Assembly: GCF_017357385.1 (NCBI RefSeq)
Contig: NZ_CP071633.1
Location: forward strand, 248,001-312,000
Reading direction: 5' to 3'
From: Rhizobium sp. NZLR1
GTDB taxonomy: Bacteria; Pseudomonadota; Alphaproteobacteria; Rhizobiales; Rhizobiaceae
DNA length: 64,000 nt
Below, piece after piece: positions 17,282-25,693 of this stretch. The position numbers were made by a program, and so were the translations under genes. The notes beneath the pieces were generated by a model, which did not search any database, had not been told where the DNA came from, and worked only from the letters and a program-made list of their open reading frames with translations. Within the stretch, counting starts at the first letter, position 1. Each line of letters opens with the position of its first letter.

Positions 17282-18007
17282 ATGGCGACCGCGCAACAAG
17301 GCATTCTGGACCTGCTGTCTCCCTATCCTCCGGGATGGGGCGGCGTTCTTTTGACAGGTGCAGTCTCCACGGTCGCCATCTCGGCCTGCGCCTTCGCAAT
17401 CGGCCTGTTGCTCGGCACGGGCGGCGCGCTTGGAAAGCTGTCCAGCAATCGCGCCCTCCGCCTGCTGCTCGATCTCTATACGACGGTGATCCGCGCGGTT
17501 CCCGAGCTGATCCTGATCGTTGGGCTCTATTATGCCGGCACCGACGGTCTCAATCGGCTGCTGGCGGCATTGGACCTGCCGCCAATCAACGTGAACGGCT
17601 TCGTCGCGGCCGTCGCCGTGCTCGGCTTCGTGCAGGGCGCCTATATGACGGAGGTGCTGCGCGGCGCGATCCTTGCTATTCCCGCCGGCCAGATCGAGGC
17701 CGCCAAGGCCTTCGGCATGGGACCGATGCTGCGCTTCCGCCGCGTCCTGCTGCCGGCGCTATTGCCGAACGCGCTGCCGGGGCTTGCCAATCTGTGGATG
17801 TCGGTCACCAAGGACAGCGCGTTGGTGGCGGTCGTCGGCTACCAGGAACTGGCGCTTGCCACCCGCCTCGCCGGGGCAAGCACCAAACATTACTTCGTGT
17901 TTTTCCTGGCTTCGGCCCTCCTCTACCTCGCCATCACGCTCGTTTCCAACGTCGCCTTCAAACTGATCGAGGCGCGGGTGCGGCGGGGACAGCCGCGCCT
18001 TGCCTGA
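17282..18007 (+). CDS. Polar amino acid ABC transporter permease, HisQ type
   Basis: A 241-residue inner-membrane permease with about five helices. The EAA loop is recognisable in GQIEAAKAFGMGPMLRFRRVLLPALLP. It lies 12 bp after the binding-protein gene and 12 bp before the second permease, so the two probably form the heterodimeric channel. The first ATG at 17282 follows an in-frame TTG that I discount. Confidence 0.88.
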   Translation: MATAQQGILDLLSPYPPGWGGVLLTGAVSTVAISACAFAIGLLLGTGGALGKLSSNRALRLLLDLYTTVIRAVPELILIVGLYYAGTDGLNRLLAALDLPPINVNGFVAAVAVLGFVQGAYMTEVLRGAILAIPAGQIEAAKAFGMGPMLRFRRVLLPALLPNALPGLANLWMSVTKDSALVAVVGYQELALATRLAGASTKHYFVFFLASALLYLAITLVSNVAFKLIEARVRRGQPRLA

Positions 18008-18019
18008 AGAAAGCGTCGC

Positions 18020-18709
18020 ATGAATTTCAGCTGGATCTCTTCCTATTGGCCGCTGCTTCTGACCGGCGCCTGGCAGACCGTTGCGCTGCTGGTGATCTCC
18101 GTGGTGTTCGGCTTTGCCATCGCCATCGGTCTCGCTTTCGCGCAGGTCAGCGGCGGCAGGCTGACGCGGCTGCTCGCCCGCGGCTATTGCACCTTCTTCC
18201 GCGGCACGCCGCTGCTGATCCAGCTATGGCTTCTCTATTATGGGGTCGGCTCGCTGCTGCCCATGGTTCCCGGCATCCGCCAGAGCCTGTTCTGGCCGAT
18301 CCTGCGCGAGGGCTTCTTCTTTGCGGCCGTCAGTTTCACGCTGAACTATGCGGCCTATGAGGCGGAGGTGTTGCGCGGTGCGCTGCTCGCCGTTCCCAAA
18401 GGCGAGCTGGAAGCCGGCCGGGCCTTCGGCCTGTCGCCATGGAAGCTCGTCCGCCGCATCTGGCTGCCGCGCGCCATCCGCATCGCCTTGCCGACGATTG
18501 CCGGAGAGATCGTCATGCAGCTGAAGGCGACGCCGCTTGCCTTCACGGTGACGGTGATGGATCTCTACGCCGTGGCCAACAAGGTTCGCCAGGACACGCT
18601 GCTGGTCTATGAGCCGCTGCTTGTCGTCACCGTCTTCTATCTCGCTTTGACCGCAGTAATTGCCCGCGTCTTTCGAGGTCTCGAAGCGCAGGTACCCGTT
18701 CGTCGTTAG
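18020..18709 (+). CDS. Polar amino acid ABC transporter permease, HisM type
   Basis: A 229-residue permease with hydrophobic helices, the N-terminal segment YCTFFRGTPLLIQLWLLYYG that marks HisM/ArtM-type subunits, and the EAA loop GELEAGRAFGLSPWKLVRRIWLPRA. It pairs with the 17282-18007 permease and closes the importer. Confidence 0.9.
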   Translation: MNFSWISSYWPLLLTGAWQTVALLVISVVFGFAIAIGLAFAQVSGGRLTRLLARGYCTFFRGTPLLIQLWLLYYGVGSLLPMVPGIRQSLFWPILREGFFFAAVSFTLNYAAYEAEVLRGALLAVPKGELEAGRAFGLSPWKLVRRIWLPRAIRIALPTIAGEIVMQLKATPLAFTVTVMDLYAVANKVRQDTLLVYEPLLVVTVFYLALTAVIARVFRGLEAQVPVRR

Positions 18710-18829
18710 GCCGACGAAAAAGGAACCGGCCATGAACTCCCTCGCGCACCAATCACTTGCAATCCGCCCACTTTGTTATGAAAAGCCCGCCGTCGGTGAC
18801 GGCGCGACAGCCTGAATGGAAACCTCTTC

Positions 18830-19738
18830 ATGAGCACGACACGAATTCTCGATGGCGGCATGAGCCGCGAGTTGCTGCGGCTGGGCGCCGAACTGAAACA
18901 ACCGGAATGGTCGGCACTGGCGCTGATCAACGCGCCGGACATCGTCCGTGAGGTCCACAAGGAATTCATCGCGGCCGGTTCGCAGGTCATCACCACGAAC
19001 AGCTATGCGCTGGTGCCTTTCCATATCGGTGAGGACCGGTTCCAGAAGGAGGGGGCGGCGCTGACCCGTCTCGCCGGTCGTTTGGCGCGCGAGGCGGCCG
19101 ATGCCGCCACCGATCGCAAGGTGCTGGTCGCCGGTTCGCTGCCGCCGATCTTCGGCTCCTACGAGCCGCAAAATTTTCAGCCTTCACGGGTGCAAGACTA
19201 TCTCAAGGTGCTGGTCGAAAACCTCGCTCCCTTCGTCGATGTCTGGCTCGGCGAGACGTTGAGCCTGATCGCCGAGGGAGAGGCCGTGCGCCAGGCGGTG
19301 GCGGCATCAGGCAAGCCGTTCTGGATTTCCTTCACCTTGGCGGATGACGAGGCAGACATCGAAAGCGGCGGGCCGAAGCTTCGCTCCGGCGAAAGCGTCG
19401 AGGACGCGGCATCCTGGGCAGTTTCATCGGGTGCGAAGGCCTTGCTCTTCAATTGCAGCAAGCCTGAAGTCATGCAGGCGGCGGTAGAGACGGTAGCGCG
19501 CGTATTCCGGAAGACGGACGCTCAGATCGAAATCGGCGTTTATGCCAATGCCTTCGAAGGCGAACAAGGCACATCAGCCGCCAATGAAGGGCTGCATGAG
19601 ACCCGTGACGATCTGAACGACGACGCCTATTCGCGCTTTGCGTGCTCCTGGGCCGAAGCCGGTGCGACGATCATCGGCGGCTGCTGCGGCATCGGCGCCG
19701 CCCATATCCATCGCCTCAGCAAGACGCTTTTAAGATAG
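18830..19738 (+). CDS. Homocysteine S-methyltransferase family protein
   Basis: A 302-residue enzyme of the MmuM/BHMT family. The zinc cysteines are C209 (LLFNCS) and C285-C286 (IIGGCCGIG), and the N-terminal LDGGMSREL loop is present. Family members move a methyl group from S-methylmethionine or a betaine to homocysteine, making methionine. It lies 120 bp after an amino acid importer on the same strand, much as mmuM follows the S-methylmethionine permease in other bacteria. A role in using imported S-methylmethionine is therefore a reasonable inference. Confidence 0.85.
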   Translation: MSTTRILDGGMSRELLRLGAELKQPEWSALALINAPDIVREVHKEFIAAGSQVITTNSYALVPFHIGEDRFQKEGAALTRLAGRLAREAADAATDRKVLVAGSLPPIFGSYEPQNFQPSRVQDYLKVLVENLAPFVDVWLGETLSLIAEGEAVRQAVAASGKPFWISFTLADDEADIESGGPKLRSGESVEDAASWAVSSGAKALLFNCSKPEVMQAAVETVARVFRKTDAQIEIGVYANAFEGEQGTSAANEGLHETRDDLNDDAYSRFACSWAEAGATIIGGCCGIGAAHIHRLSKTLLR

Positions 19739-19758
19739 GCTCGACGCCGGTCGGCTCA

Positions 19759-20193
19759 TCAGGCTTGGGCGGTCTTCTGCAGCTCGAGGAGAAGCTCGAT
19801 CAGCTTCGGCGCCATCTCCCTTATTTCCGAGAGGTGGGCGGCGCTCAGTCTCACCAGAAGCGCGTCGGCCTTCTCCGTCAGAAGTATCGTCTGACGGCGC
19901 CTGTCGGTCGGATCGGCATGGCGTTCGACCAGGCCCGCGTCCGACAGCCGCCCGACAAGCTCGGTCGCCGTATGCGGCGCGATGATCAGCCGCTCGGCCA
20001 GCATGCCGATGGTCATGGCATCGCCGCGGTGCCCCTTGATCGCCAGCAGCGCCTGATGCTGCTGTACAGGCAGCCCTTCCAGCTGGGCGGCAGAGGCGCT
20101 GAAGTCCATGAATTGCCGAAGTGCGAATCTGAGATCGGCGAGCGCCTCATAATCCTCCTGTCTCAGCGCCGGCACGGTTTTCTTCAAACGCAT
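19759..20193 (-). CDS. MarR family transcriptional regulator
   Basis: A 144-residue MarR-type regulator when started at the Met at 20193, which has AGAGGAG immediately upstream. The winged helix is visible (TIGMLAERLIIAPHTATELVGRLSDAGLVERHADPTDRRRQ, shown in part) with long terminal helices. The open frame extends to 20388, but that part has no family likeness. It is convergent with the methyltransferase and divergent from the ClC channel, with a perfect palindrome between, so it probably regulates itself and the channel. Confidence 0.82.
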   Translation of the reverse strand: MRLKKTVPALRQEDYEALADLRFALRQFMDFSASAAQLEGLPVQQHQALLAIKGHRGDAMTIGMLAERLIIAPHTATELVGRLSDAGLVERHADPTDRRRQTILLTEKADALLVRLSAAHLSEIREMAPKLIELLLELQKTAQA

Positions 20194-20321
20194 TCTCCTC
20201 TGCCGCAACGGCTGCCAAGGTCGCGAGCCATCCCGCCATCTCGAATAGATGGGCATCCGACAGCCGGTCAAGTGAGGCATCTCTACAGACATTTTCACCT
20301 TCATGCCTTCACCCATTGATT

Positions 20322-20340
20322 TATATCGTATCACGATATA
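20322..20340. promoter_or_regulatory. Candidate MarR operator
   Basis: TATATCGT-ATC-ACGATATA, perfect 8-bp arms, in the divergent MarR/ClC gap. It abuts a TTGACG hexamer at 20341 that could be a -35 box for the channel gene. Length and symmetry fit a MarR dimer site. Confidence 0.65.
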
Positions 20341-20386
20341 TTGACGTCGCTCAAGTGTATCCATTTCCGGCGTAGCAGAGGCTTCC

Positions 20387-22198
20387 ATGGCGCAGCATCA
20401 ACCAAGCAACCGGCCGCACGATTTCACGGGCGGCCTTTCCCGGCGCGAGGCCGGCGATTTCACCACCGACAGGCGGGTCCTCCTGCTGATCGGAATGTCC
20501 ATCATCGTCGGCACCGGCGGCGCGTTTGCGGCCTGGTGTCTCGTCAGCCTGATCGCGCTGGTGACGAATGTCATCTGGTTCGGGCAGATCGGCATCCAGC
20601 CTGCTTCGCTGGCTGCCGTGCCGCGCTCGCTGTGGGTGGTGCTGGTGCCGCCGCTCGGCGGGCTGGTCATCGGCCTGATGGCCCGCTTCGGATCGGAGAA
20701 GATCCGCGGCCACGGCATTCCCGAGGCCATAGAGGCGATCCTGATCGGCGGCAGCCGGATGTCGCCGAAGGTCGCGGTCCTGAAGCCGCTGTCCTCGGCA
20801 ATCTCGATCGGAACGGGTGGTCCGTTCGGCGCCGAGGGGCCGATCATCATGACCGGCGGGGCGATCGGATCGCTCTTCGCGCAATTCTTTCACATGAGCG
20901 CTGCCGAGCGGAAGACGCTGCTCGTCGCCGGTGCAGCCGCAGGCATGACGGCGATCTTCGGCTCACCGATTGCCGCGGTCATGCTGGCGGTCGAACTGCT
21001 GTTGTTCGAATGGAAGCCGCGCAGCTTCATTCCTGTCGCCGTTGCCGCCTGCGTGTCGATCTGCTGGCGCCCGCTGCTGTTCGGCACCGGCCCGCTGTTT
21101 CCGACCCATTTCCAAGTAGATTTGCCCTGGTGGGGGATCTTCGCCTGTGCGGCGATGGGCATCATATCGGGGCTGCAATCGGGGTTGCTGACGACGCTGC
21201 TCTACCGGATCGAGGACCTCTTCGAGGCACTGCCGATCCACTGGATGTGGTGGCCGATGCTTGGCGGTCTTGTCATCGGCCTCGGCGGTCTGATCGAACC
21301 GCGTGCCATGGGCGTCGGCTACGACATCATCGATGGCCTGCTCAACAACCGGCTGCTCGCACCGGCGGTGATGTCGATCCTGCTGGTGAAGACGATCATC
21401 TGGCTGTTTGCGCTGTCGTCCGGCACCTCGGGCGGCGTGCTTGCTCCGCTTCTCATCTTCGGCGGTGCTCTCGGATGGCTGGTCGGCCTTGTCATGCCGG
21501 GCAACGATCCCGGCTTCTGGGCGCTGCTCGGAATGGCGGCGATGATGGGCGGAACCATGCGCGCGCCGCTGACGGGGACCTTTTTTGCGATGGAGATCAC
21601 CGGCGATGTGAGCACGCTCGTTCCGCTGCTCGCCGCAACGGTGGTGGCCTATGCCGTCACGGTTCTTCTGCTGCGCCGCTCGATCCTTACCGAGAAGATT
21701 GCGCGCCGCGGGCAGCACATCACCCGCGAATATGGCGTCGATCCGTTCGAGCTCTCCCGTGCACGGGAGATCATGATCAGCAATGTCGACACGCTTCCCG
21801 TCACCATGACGGTGGGGGAGGCCTGCGATTTCTTCGCCTCTCAGGAGAAAACCCATCGGATCTACCCGGTGATCGACGCGGCAGGCAGATTGGCGGGCAT
21901 CGTCTCGCGGGCCGATGCCCTGCGCTGGCAGGGGACGCCGGACCTGACCCTCCAGACGCTTGCCGAAAACGTCACCGACGATTCCGTTCCCGTCGGGCAT
22001 CCTGATGATACCGTTGCCTTTATCGCCGACCTCATGCTGTCGACGGGCGATGGGCGTATTCCGATCGTCGATCCCGCTTCCGGCAAGCTGTGCGGCCTGA
22101 TCGCCCGCAAGGATCTGCTGCGGCTACGCAGTTCCTTGAGGTCGCAGGAACTGGATCGGCGGCCGTATCTGACTGCCGGGGCGAGGAGCAAATCGTGA
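20387..22198 (+). CDS. ClC-type chloride channel/antiporter with CBS pair
   Basis: A 603-residue ClC protein: about 440 residues of membrane domain followed by two CBS domains (ISNVDTLPVTMTVGEACDFF... and ...DDTVAFIADLMLSTGDGRIPIV). The anion-path motifs are GHGIP (108-112, for the usual GSGIP), GGPFGAEGP with the gating glutamate E150, and GTSGGVLAP. The retained gating glutamate suggests a proton-coupled antiporter or gated channel. AGAGG precedes the ATG. It is likely controlled by the divergent MarR protein. Confidence 0.9.
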   Translation: MAQHQPSNRPHDFTGGLSRREAGDFTTDRRVLLLIGMSIIVGTGGAFAAWCLVSLIALVTNVIWFGQIGIQPASLAAVPRSLWVVLVPPLGGLVIGLMARFGSEKIRGHGIPEAIEAILIGGSRMSPKVAVLKPLSSAISIGTGGPFGAEGPIIMTGGAIGSLFAQFFHMSAAERKTLLVAGAAAGMTAIFGSPIAAVMLAVELLLFEWKPRSFIPVAVAACVSICWRPLLFGTGPLFPTHFQVDLPWWGIFACAAMGIISGLQSGLLTTLLYRIEDLFEALPIHWMWWPMLGGLVIGLGGLIEPRAMGVGYDIIDGLLNNRLLAPAVMSILLVKTIIWLFALSSGTSGGVLAPLLIFGGALGWLVGLVMPGNDPGFWALLGMAAMMGGTMRAPLTGTFFAMEITGDVSTLVPLLAATVVAYAVTVLLLRRSILTEKIARRGQHITREYGVDPFELSRAREIMISNVDTLPVTMTVGEACDFFASQEKTHRIYPVIDAAGRLAGIVSRADALRWQGTPDLTLQTLAENVTDDSVPVGHPDDTVAFIADLMLSTGDGRIPIVDPASGKLCGLIARKDLLRLRSSLRSQELDRRPYLTAGARSKS

Positions 22199-22276
22199 TA
22201 GCCGCCTCAGGTTTCTTCGGCCCCGCCAATTGAACCGCTCGATCCCGCCGCTTGCAAACTCACCCCAGTCCAGTTA

Positions 22277-22293
22277 TATAGTCACTATAGTCA
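22277..22293. promoter_or_regulatory. Direct repeat upstream of the toxin-antitoxin operon
   Basis: TATAGTCA occurs twice with a one-base spacer (9-bp period), 21 bp before the antitoxin start and in a short AT-rich stretch. It is a candidate autoregulatory site or promoter element of the toxin-antitoxin pair. Confidence 0.4.
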
Positions 22294-22313
22294 TTCTGGT
22301 CAGGAGCTGAGCA

Positions 22314-22580
22314 ATGCAGCCATCACGGCAAGACAATGAAAGCTGGACCGTTGCCAGTGCAAAGGCGAAGCTTTCCGAAGTCATCGAACGCGCGCAATCC
22401 GCGCCACAGACAATCACAAGGAACGGCAAGCCGAGCGTTGTCGTCGTCTCTGCCGAGGAATGGCAGCGCAAGACCGCTCGCCAAGGGACGCTTGCCGAAT
22501 TTCTGATGGAGTCGCCGCTGCGCGGCGCCAATCTGGACCTTGAGCGTCAACGCGACGAACCGCGTGATCCGGCGCTGTGA
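22314..22580 (+). CDS. Phd/YefM-type antitoxin
   Basis: An 88-residue antitoxin. The Phd/YefM DNA-binding fold is recognisable from WTVASAKAKLSEVIERAQSAPQTITRNGKPSVVVVSAEEW, the common N-terminal pattern. The charged C-terminal tail (LDLERQRDEPRDPAL) is the part expected to wrap the toxin. CAGGAG lies upstream of the ATG. Its stop overlaps the toxin start by 4 bp, so antitoxin is made first and the pair is coupled. Confidence 0.88.
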   Translation: MQPSRQDNESWTVASAKAKLSEVIERAQSAPQTITRNGKPSVVVVSAEEWQRKTARQGTLAEFLMESPLRGANLDLERQRDEPRDPAL

Positions 22581-22999
22581 GACTTTTGCTGGACACCAAC
22601 GTCCTGTCCGAGGTGACGAAGCCGAAGCCTGATGCGCACGTCTTGCAATGGTTGGACAGGCTCGACGAGGATCGCTCCTTCATCAGCATCGTCTCGGTCG
22701 CAGAGATCCGACGTGGTGTTGCCCTGATGGACGAGGGACGAAAACGCGACGCGCTGGCTGAATGGCTTGCCCGGGACCTGACGCAGCGCTTCGAGCACCG
22801 CATCATCCCGGTGGATGAATCGGTTGCCCTGGCCTGGGGGGACCTCATGGGCCATGCAAAGCGGAGCGGCCGTGGCCTGCCGTCGATGGATGGCCTGATC
22901 GCTGCCACCGCGGTTGCTCACGATCTCACGCTCGCGACGCGCAACTCGAAGGATTTCGACGGCTTGGGGATCGAACTGATCAATCCCTGGATCCTTTAG
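22577..22999 (+). CDS. vapC: VapC-type PIN-domain toxin
   Basis: A 140-residue PIN-domain ribonuclease. The acidic metal-binding residues are D6 (LLLDTN), E43 (VAEIRRG) and D105 (SMDGLIAA), with TRNSKDFDGLG near the end. VapC toxins cleave tRNA or rRNA and are held inactive by the partner. It starts with GTG at 22577, sharing four bases (GTGA) with the antitoxin stop. No frame disruption is seen, so the module appears intact. Confidence 0.9.
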   Translation: MRLLLDTNVLSEVTKPKPDAHVLQWLDRLDEDRSFISIVSVAEIRRGVALMDEGRKRDALAEWLARDLTQRFEHRIIPVDESVALAWGDLMGHAKRSGRGLPSMDGLIAATAVAHDLTLATRNSKDFDGLGIELINPWIL

Positions 23000-23025
23000 T
23001 CCTGGCGAAGGCTACAGCGCAGCCG

Positions 23026-23796
23026 TCAATGCAATCCGAACAGGTTCAGCAGCTCCTCGCGGTGGCGAACGAATTCCGGTGCGCTGCGGTCGCGCGGTCG
23101 CGGCAGATCGATGTCGATCAGGCGCGGTTCGCCGCCCTTCTCCCGTGGCAGGATGAGGATCCGGTCGGCGAGATAAATCGCCTCCTCGAGATCGTGCGTG
23201 ACGAGAATGGTCGTCACATCCTCATCGCGCCAGATCCGGGCGAGTTCCTGCTGCATGCCGATCTTGGTCATCGCGTCGAGCGCGCCGAGCGGTTCGTCGA
23301 GCAGCAGGATCTCGGGCTGAACAGCCAGCGCCCGGGCGATCCCGACGCGCTGCGCCATGCCTCCGGAGAGCTGCCGGGGATAGGCGGCCTCGAATTGCTG
23401 CAGGCCGACAAGCTTGACATAGTGGCGCGCCCGCGCCCTCGCCCGCTGACGGGTGAGACCACTTGTTTCCAGCCCGAAGGCGACATTGTCGAGCACATCA
23501 AGCCAGGGCAGAAGGCGCGGTTCTTGGAAGATGACGGCGCGCTCTGCGCCGACGCCCCGCACCACCTTGCCGTCGACGAGGACCTCTCCGGTGTCGGCAT
23601 CCTCGAGACCTGCAAGAACCCTGAGCAGGGTCGTTTTGCCCGAGCCGCTGGCACCGACGATGGCGAGGCTTTCGCCGGAGCGGATGTGGAGATTGATATC
23701 CTTGAGAACCTGCAGCGGCGTGCCGTTCAACTTGTAGGATTTGGAGAGGCGACGGATCGTCACCTCGCCGCGGCGAATGTCCTCAGCAATGCTCAT
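23026..23796 (-). CDS. Sulfonate/nitrate/taurine-type ABC transporter ATPase
   Basis: A 256-residue ATPase of the SsuB/TauB family. Walker A is GASGSGKTT (48-56), the Q-loop reads FQEPRLLPWLDVLDNV as is typical of this family, the signature is LSGGMAQR (143-150) and Walker B LLLDEP (164-169). It is the last gene of a leftward operon that begins with an FMN monooxygenase, 9 bp after the binding-protein gene. Function: import of an alkanesulfonate or related organosulfur compound. Confidence 0.88.
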   Translation of the reverse strand: MSIAEDIRRGEVTIRRLSKSYKLNGTPLQVLKDINLHIRSGESLAIVGASGSGKTTLLRVLAGLEDADTGEVLVDGKVVRGVGAERAVIFQEPRLLPWLDVLDNVAFGLETSGLTRQRARARARHYVKLVGLQQFEAAYPRQLSGGMAQRVGIARALAVQPEILLLDEPLGALDAMTKIGMQQELARIWRDEDVTTILVTHDLEEAIYLADRILILPREKGGEPRLIDIDLPRPRDRSAPEFVRHREELLNLFGLH

Positions 23797-23805
23797 CTCG
23801 GTTCC

Positions 23806-24789
23806 TCAGTTGCTTGCCGGCTTGGCATCGGCCGTGAAGAGGATGTCCTTGGCCGCCAACTGGCCTTGCTTCAGCTTGCCTTCGCGAACCAGGACGTCGA
23901 TCCAGAACTGGATGTCGCGCTCGACCGGCAGACCGCCGGCGCGCACGCCATAGCCGCGGAAATATTGCGCGATATCAGCGTTCTCGCCACGCTCGCTGAG
24001 CGCCTTGGCCAGGATCTTCTTGGTTTCTTCAGGATGTTCGCGGGCATAGTCGAGCGCGCGGGCCGACTGCTCGACGAAAATCTTTGCGGCCTCGGGATGT
24101 TGCTGAATGAAATCGCGGCGCAGGACCACAAACCCCCCGGCAATGTCGCCGAGCACGTCGGTATCGTCAAAAACCGCGCGCAGGCCGCCATTTTTGAGCG
24201 CCGCACCCTCGAAGGTCGTCTGCCAATAACCGAAGGCGGCAATATCGACCTGCTTGGAGCGCAGCACCTGTTCGAGTTGCGGCCCGGGAACGACGATCTG
24301 ATTGGCGGAGTCGCTCGGCAGGCCGACGGAATGCAAGGCCTCGCGGATGGTATAATCGAGGTGCGCGCCAAGCGTATTGACTGCTATGCTCTTGCCGGCA
24401 ATGTCCTTGATACTCTTGATCGGGCTGTCTTCCAGCACATAGAAGGTCGACTGCACCTCGTCATTGATGCCGTTCGACGGATAGGCGGCGACGAAGTCAT
24501 TGCCGCCGATGATCGAATTCAGCACGGCGGAGGTGGCCGCACTGCCGATCTCGACATCACCGGATGCGAGGGCGATCAGAGAGGCCGGCCCGCCTTGAGC
24601 ATAACCGACATTTTCGAACGTGATACCGGTGCCCTTGAAATAGCCGAGCTCGTCGGCGAGCTCATGGGCGGCAAGACCGCCTTGGCTGGCGAGGTAGCGC
24701 AGCTTGATCGTGTCGGCAGCTGCGGCCGGCGTAGCAAGGCCGAGCGCGATGACGGCCGGGAGGAGAAGGTTGCGGGGATGGAATGTCAT
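23806..24789 (-). CDS. Sulfonate-type periplasmic binding protein (SsuA-like)
   Basis: A 327-residue binding protein. The signal peptide (NLLLPAVIALGLATPAAAA) ends near residue 25, followed by the NMT1/SsuA-like body (KLRYLASQGGLAAHELADELGYFKGTGI region, ASGDVEIGSAATSAVLN, IVVPGPQLEQVLRSKQVD). The ATG at 24789 has AAAGGG 8 nt upstream; the open frame extends further but lacks a signal sequence when started earlier. Ligand inferred as an organosulfur compound from the neighbours. Confidence 0.87.
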   Translation of the reverse strand: MTFHPRNLLLPAVIALGLATPAAAADTIKLRYLASQGGLAAHELADELGYFKGTGITFENVGYAQGGPASLIALASGDVEIGSAATSAVLNSIIGGNDFVAAYPSNGINDEVQSTFYVLEDSPIKSIKDIAGKSIAVNTLGAHLDYTIREALHSVGLPSDSANQIVVPGPQLEQVLRSKQVDIAAFGYWQTTFEGAALKNGGLRAVFDDTDVLGDIAGGFVVLRRDFIQQHPEAAKIFVEQSARALDYAREHPEETKKILAKALSERGENADIAQYFRGYGVRAGGLPVERDIQFWIDVLVREGKLKQGQLAAKDILFTADAKPASN

Positions 24790-24829
24790 GACGTATCCCT
24801 TTCGGAAGAGGAAAATCGGGGGAAGCAGG

Positions 24830-25681
24830 TTAGCGGCTCGGCTGAGACCAGCGGCAGAGACGGCGCTGCAGGAGAACGAGCAAGGCATTGGCGGCAAGCC
24901 CGAGAAAGGCGAGCAGAAGGATCGCCGCAAACATCAGCGGGATCTGGAAATTGTACTGGGCGTTCATCACCTGGAAGCCGATACCCTTGTTGGCGCCGAT
25001 CATCTCGGCGGCAATCAACAGGAGAAGCGCAGTCGTCGCCGAGAGACGCAGGCCGACGAAGATCGCAGGGACGGACGCCGGCAGAATGACGCGGCGGAAG
25101 ATGGTCAGCGGTCCGGCGCCATAAGTCCGCGCCATCTCAATAAGCTTCTGGTCCACCTCCTTGACGCCGCCGATCGTGGCGAGCAGCACCGGAAACAGGG
25201 TGGCCCAGAAGATCACGAAGATCTTGGAGGTTTCGCCGAGGCCGAGCAGCAGGATGAAGATCGGATAGAGCGCCAGCGCCGAGGTCTGGCGGAAGAGCTG
25301 CAGGATCGGATCGAGCGCCTGCTCGACCGCACGAACCTGGCCCATGAACAGGCCGAGCGGAATGCCGATCACGACGGCAAAGGCGAAGGCGGTTCCGGCT
25401 CGCTGCAGGCTGATGGCGATGTCGTCCAGCAGCGCGCCGTTGGCAAGATTGGTCCAAAGAGCAGACAGGATCACGTTCAGGGGCGGGAAGATGGCCGGAT
25501 TGATCCAGCCCCTGGTGCTCGACACCTGCCAGAGCGCGAGGAAGGCGAGAAGCAGGCCATAACGCGGCAAAAACGATGCGAGCAACCCGCGCCCATGGGA
25601 GCCGAGAGTGGAAATGGTGCTTTCGCTGCTTTTCAGGCGGCCGAAGCTTCTCGGGAGAGTCTGGTTGATTTCATAGGCCAT
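24830..25681 (-). CDS. Sulfonate-type ABC transporter permease (SsuC-like)
   Basis: A 283-residue permease with about six helices and the EAA loop EMARTYGAGPLTIFRRVILPASVPAIFVGLR, of which the GAGPLTIFRRVILPAS core is typical of SsuC/TauC. The N-terminal 30 residues are polar and unusually long. It lies between the monooxygenase and binding-protein genes in the same leftward operon. Confidence 0.88.
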   Translation of the reverse strand: MAYEINQTLPRSFGRLKSSESTISTLGSHGRGLLASFLPRYGLLLAFLALWQVSSTRGWINPAIFPPLNVILSALWTNLANGALLDDIAISLQRAGTAFAFAVVIGIPLGLFMGQVRAVEQALDPILQLFRQTSALALYPIFILLLGLGETSKIFVIFWATLFPVLLATIGGVKEVDQKLIEMARTYGAGPLTIFRRVILPASVPAIFVGLRLSATTALLLLIAAEMIGANKGIGFQVMNAQYNFQIPLMFAAILLLAFLGLAANALLVLLQRRLCRWSQPSR

Positions 25682-25693
25682 GGTACCGTTCCC

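Noticed and set aside
18710..18829. Possible SAM-type riboswitch before the homocysteine methyltransferase gene
   Set aside because: There is a TTGCAA and a short GCCGTC/GACGGC hairpin, but the pairing partners of a SAM-II pseudoknot are absent. A covariance search would decide; I do not claim it.
20341..22005. A 554-codon plus-strand frame in the ClC region
   Set aside because: It is frame-shifted over the ClC gene with arginine-rich shadow composition; the ClC frame has all family motifs.
23029..25089. A 686-codon open frame on the plus strand
   Set aside because: It is antisense to the well-supported ATPase and binding-protein genes and results from high GC with few stops.
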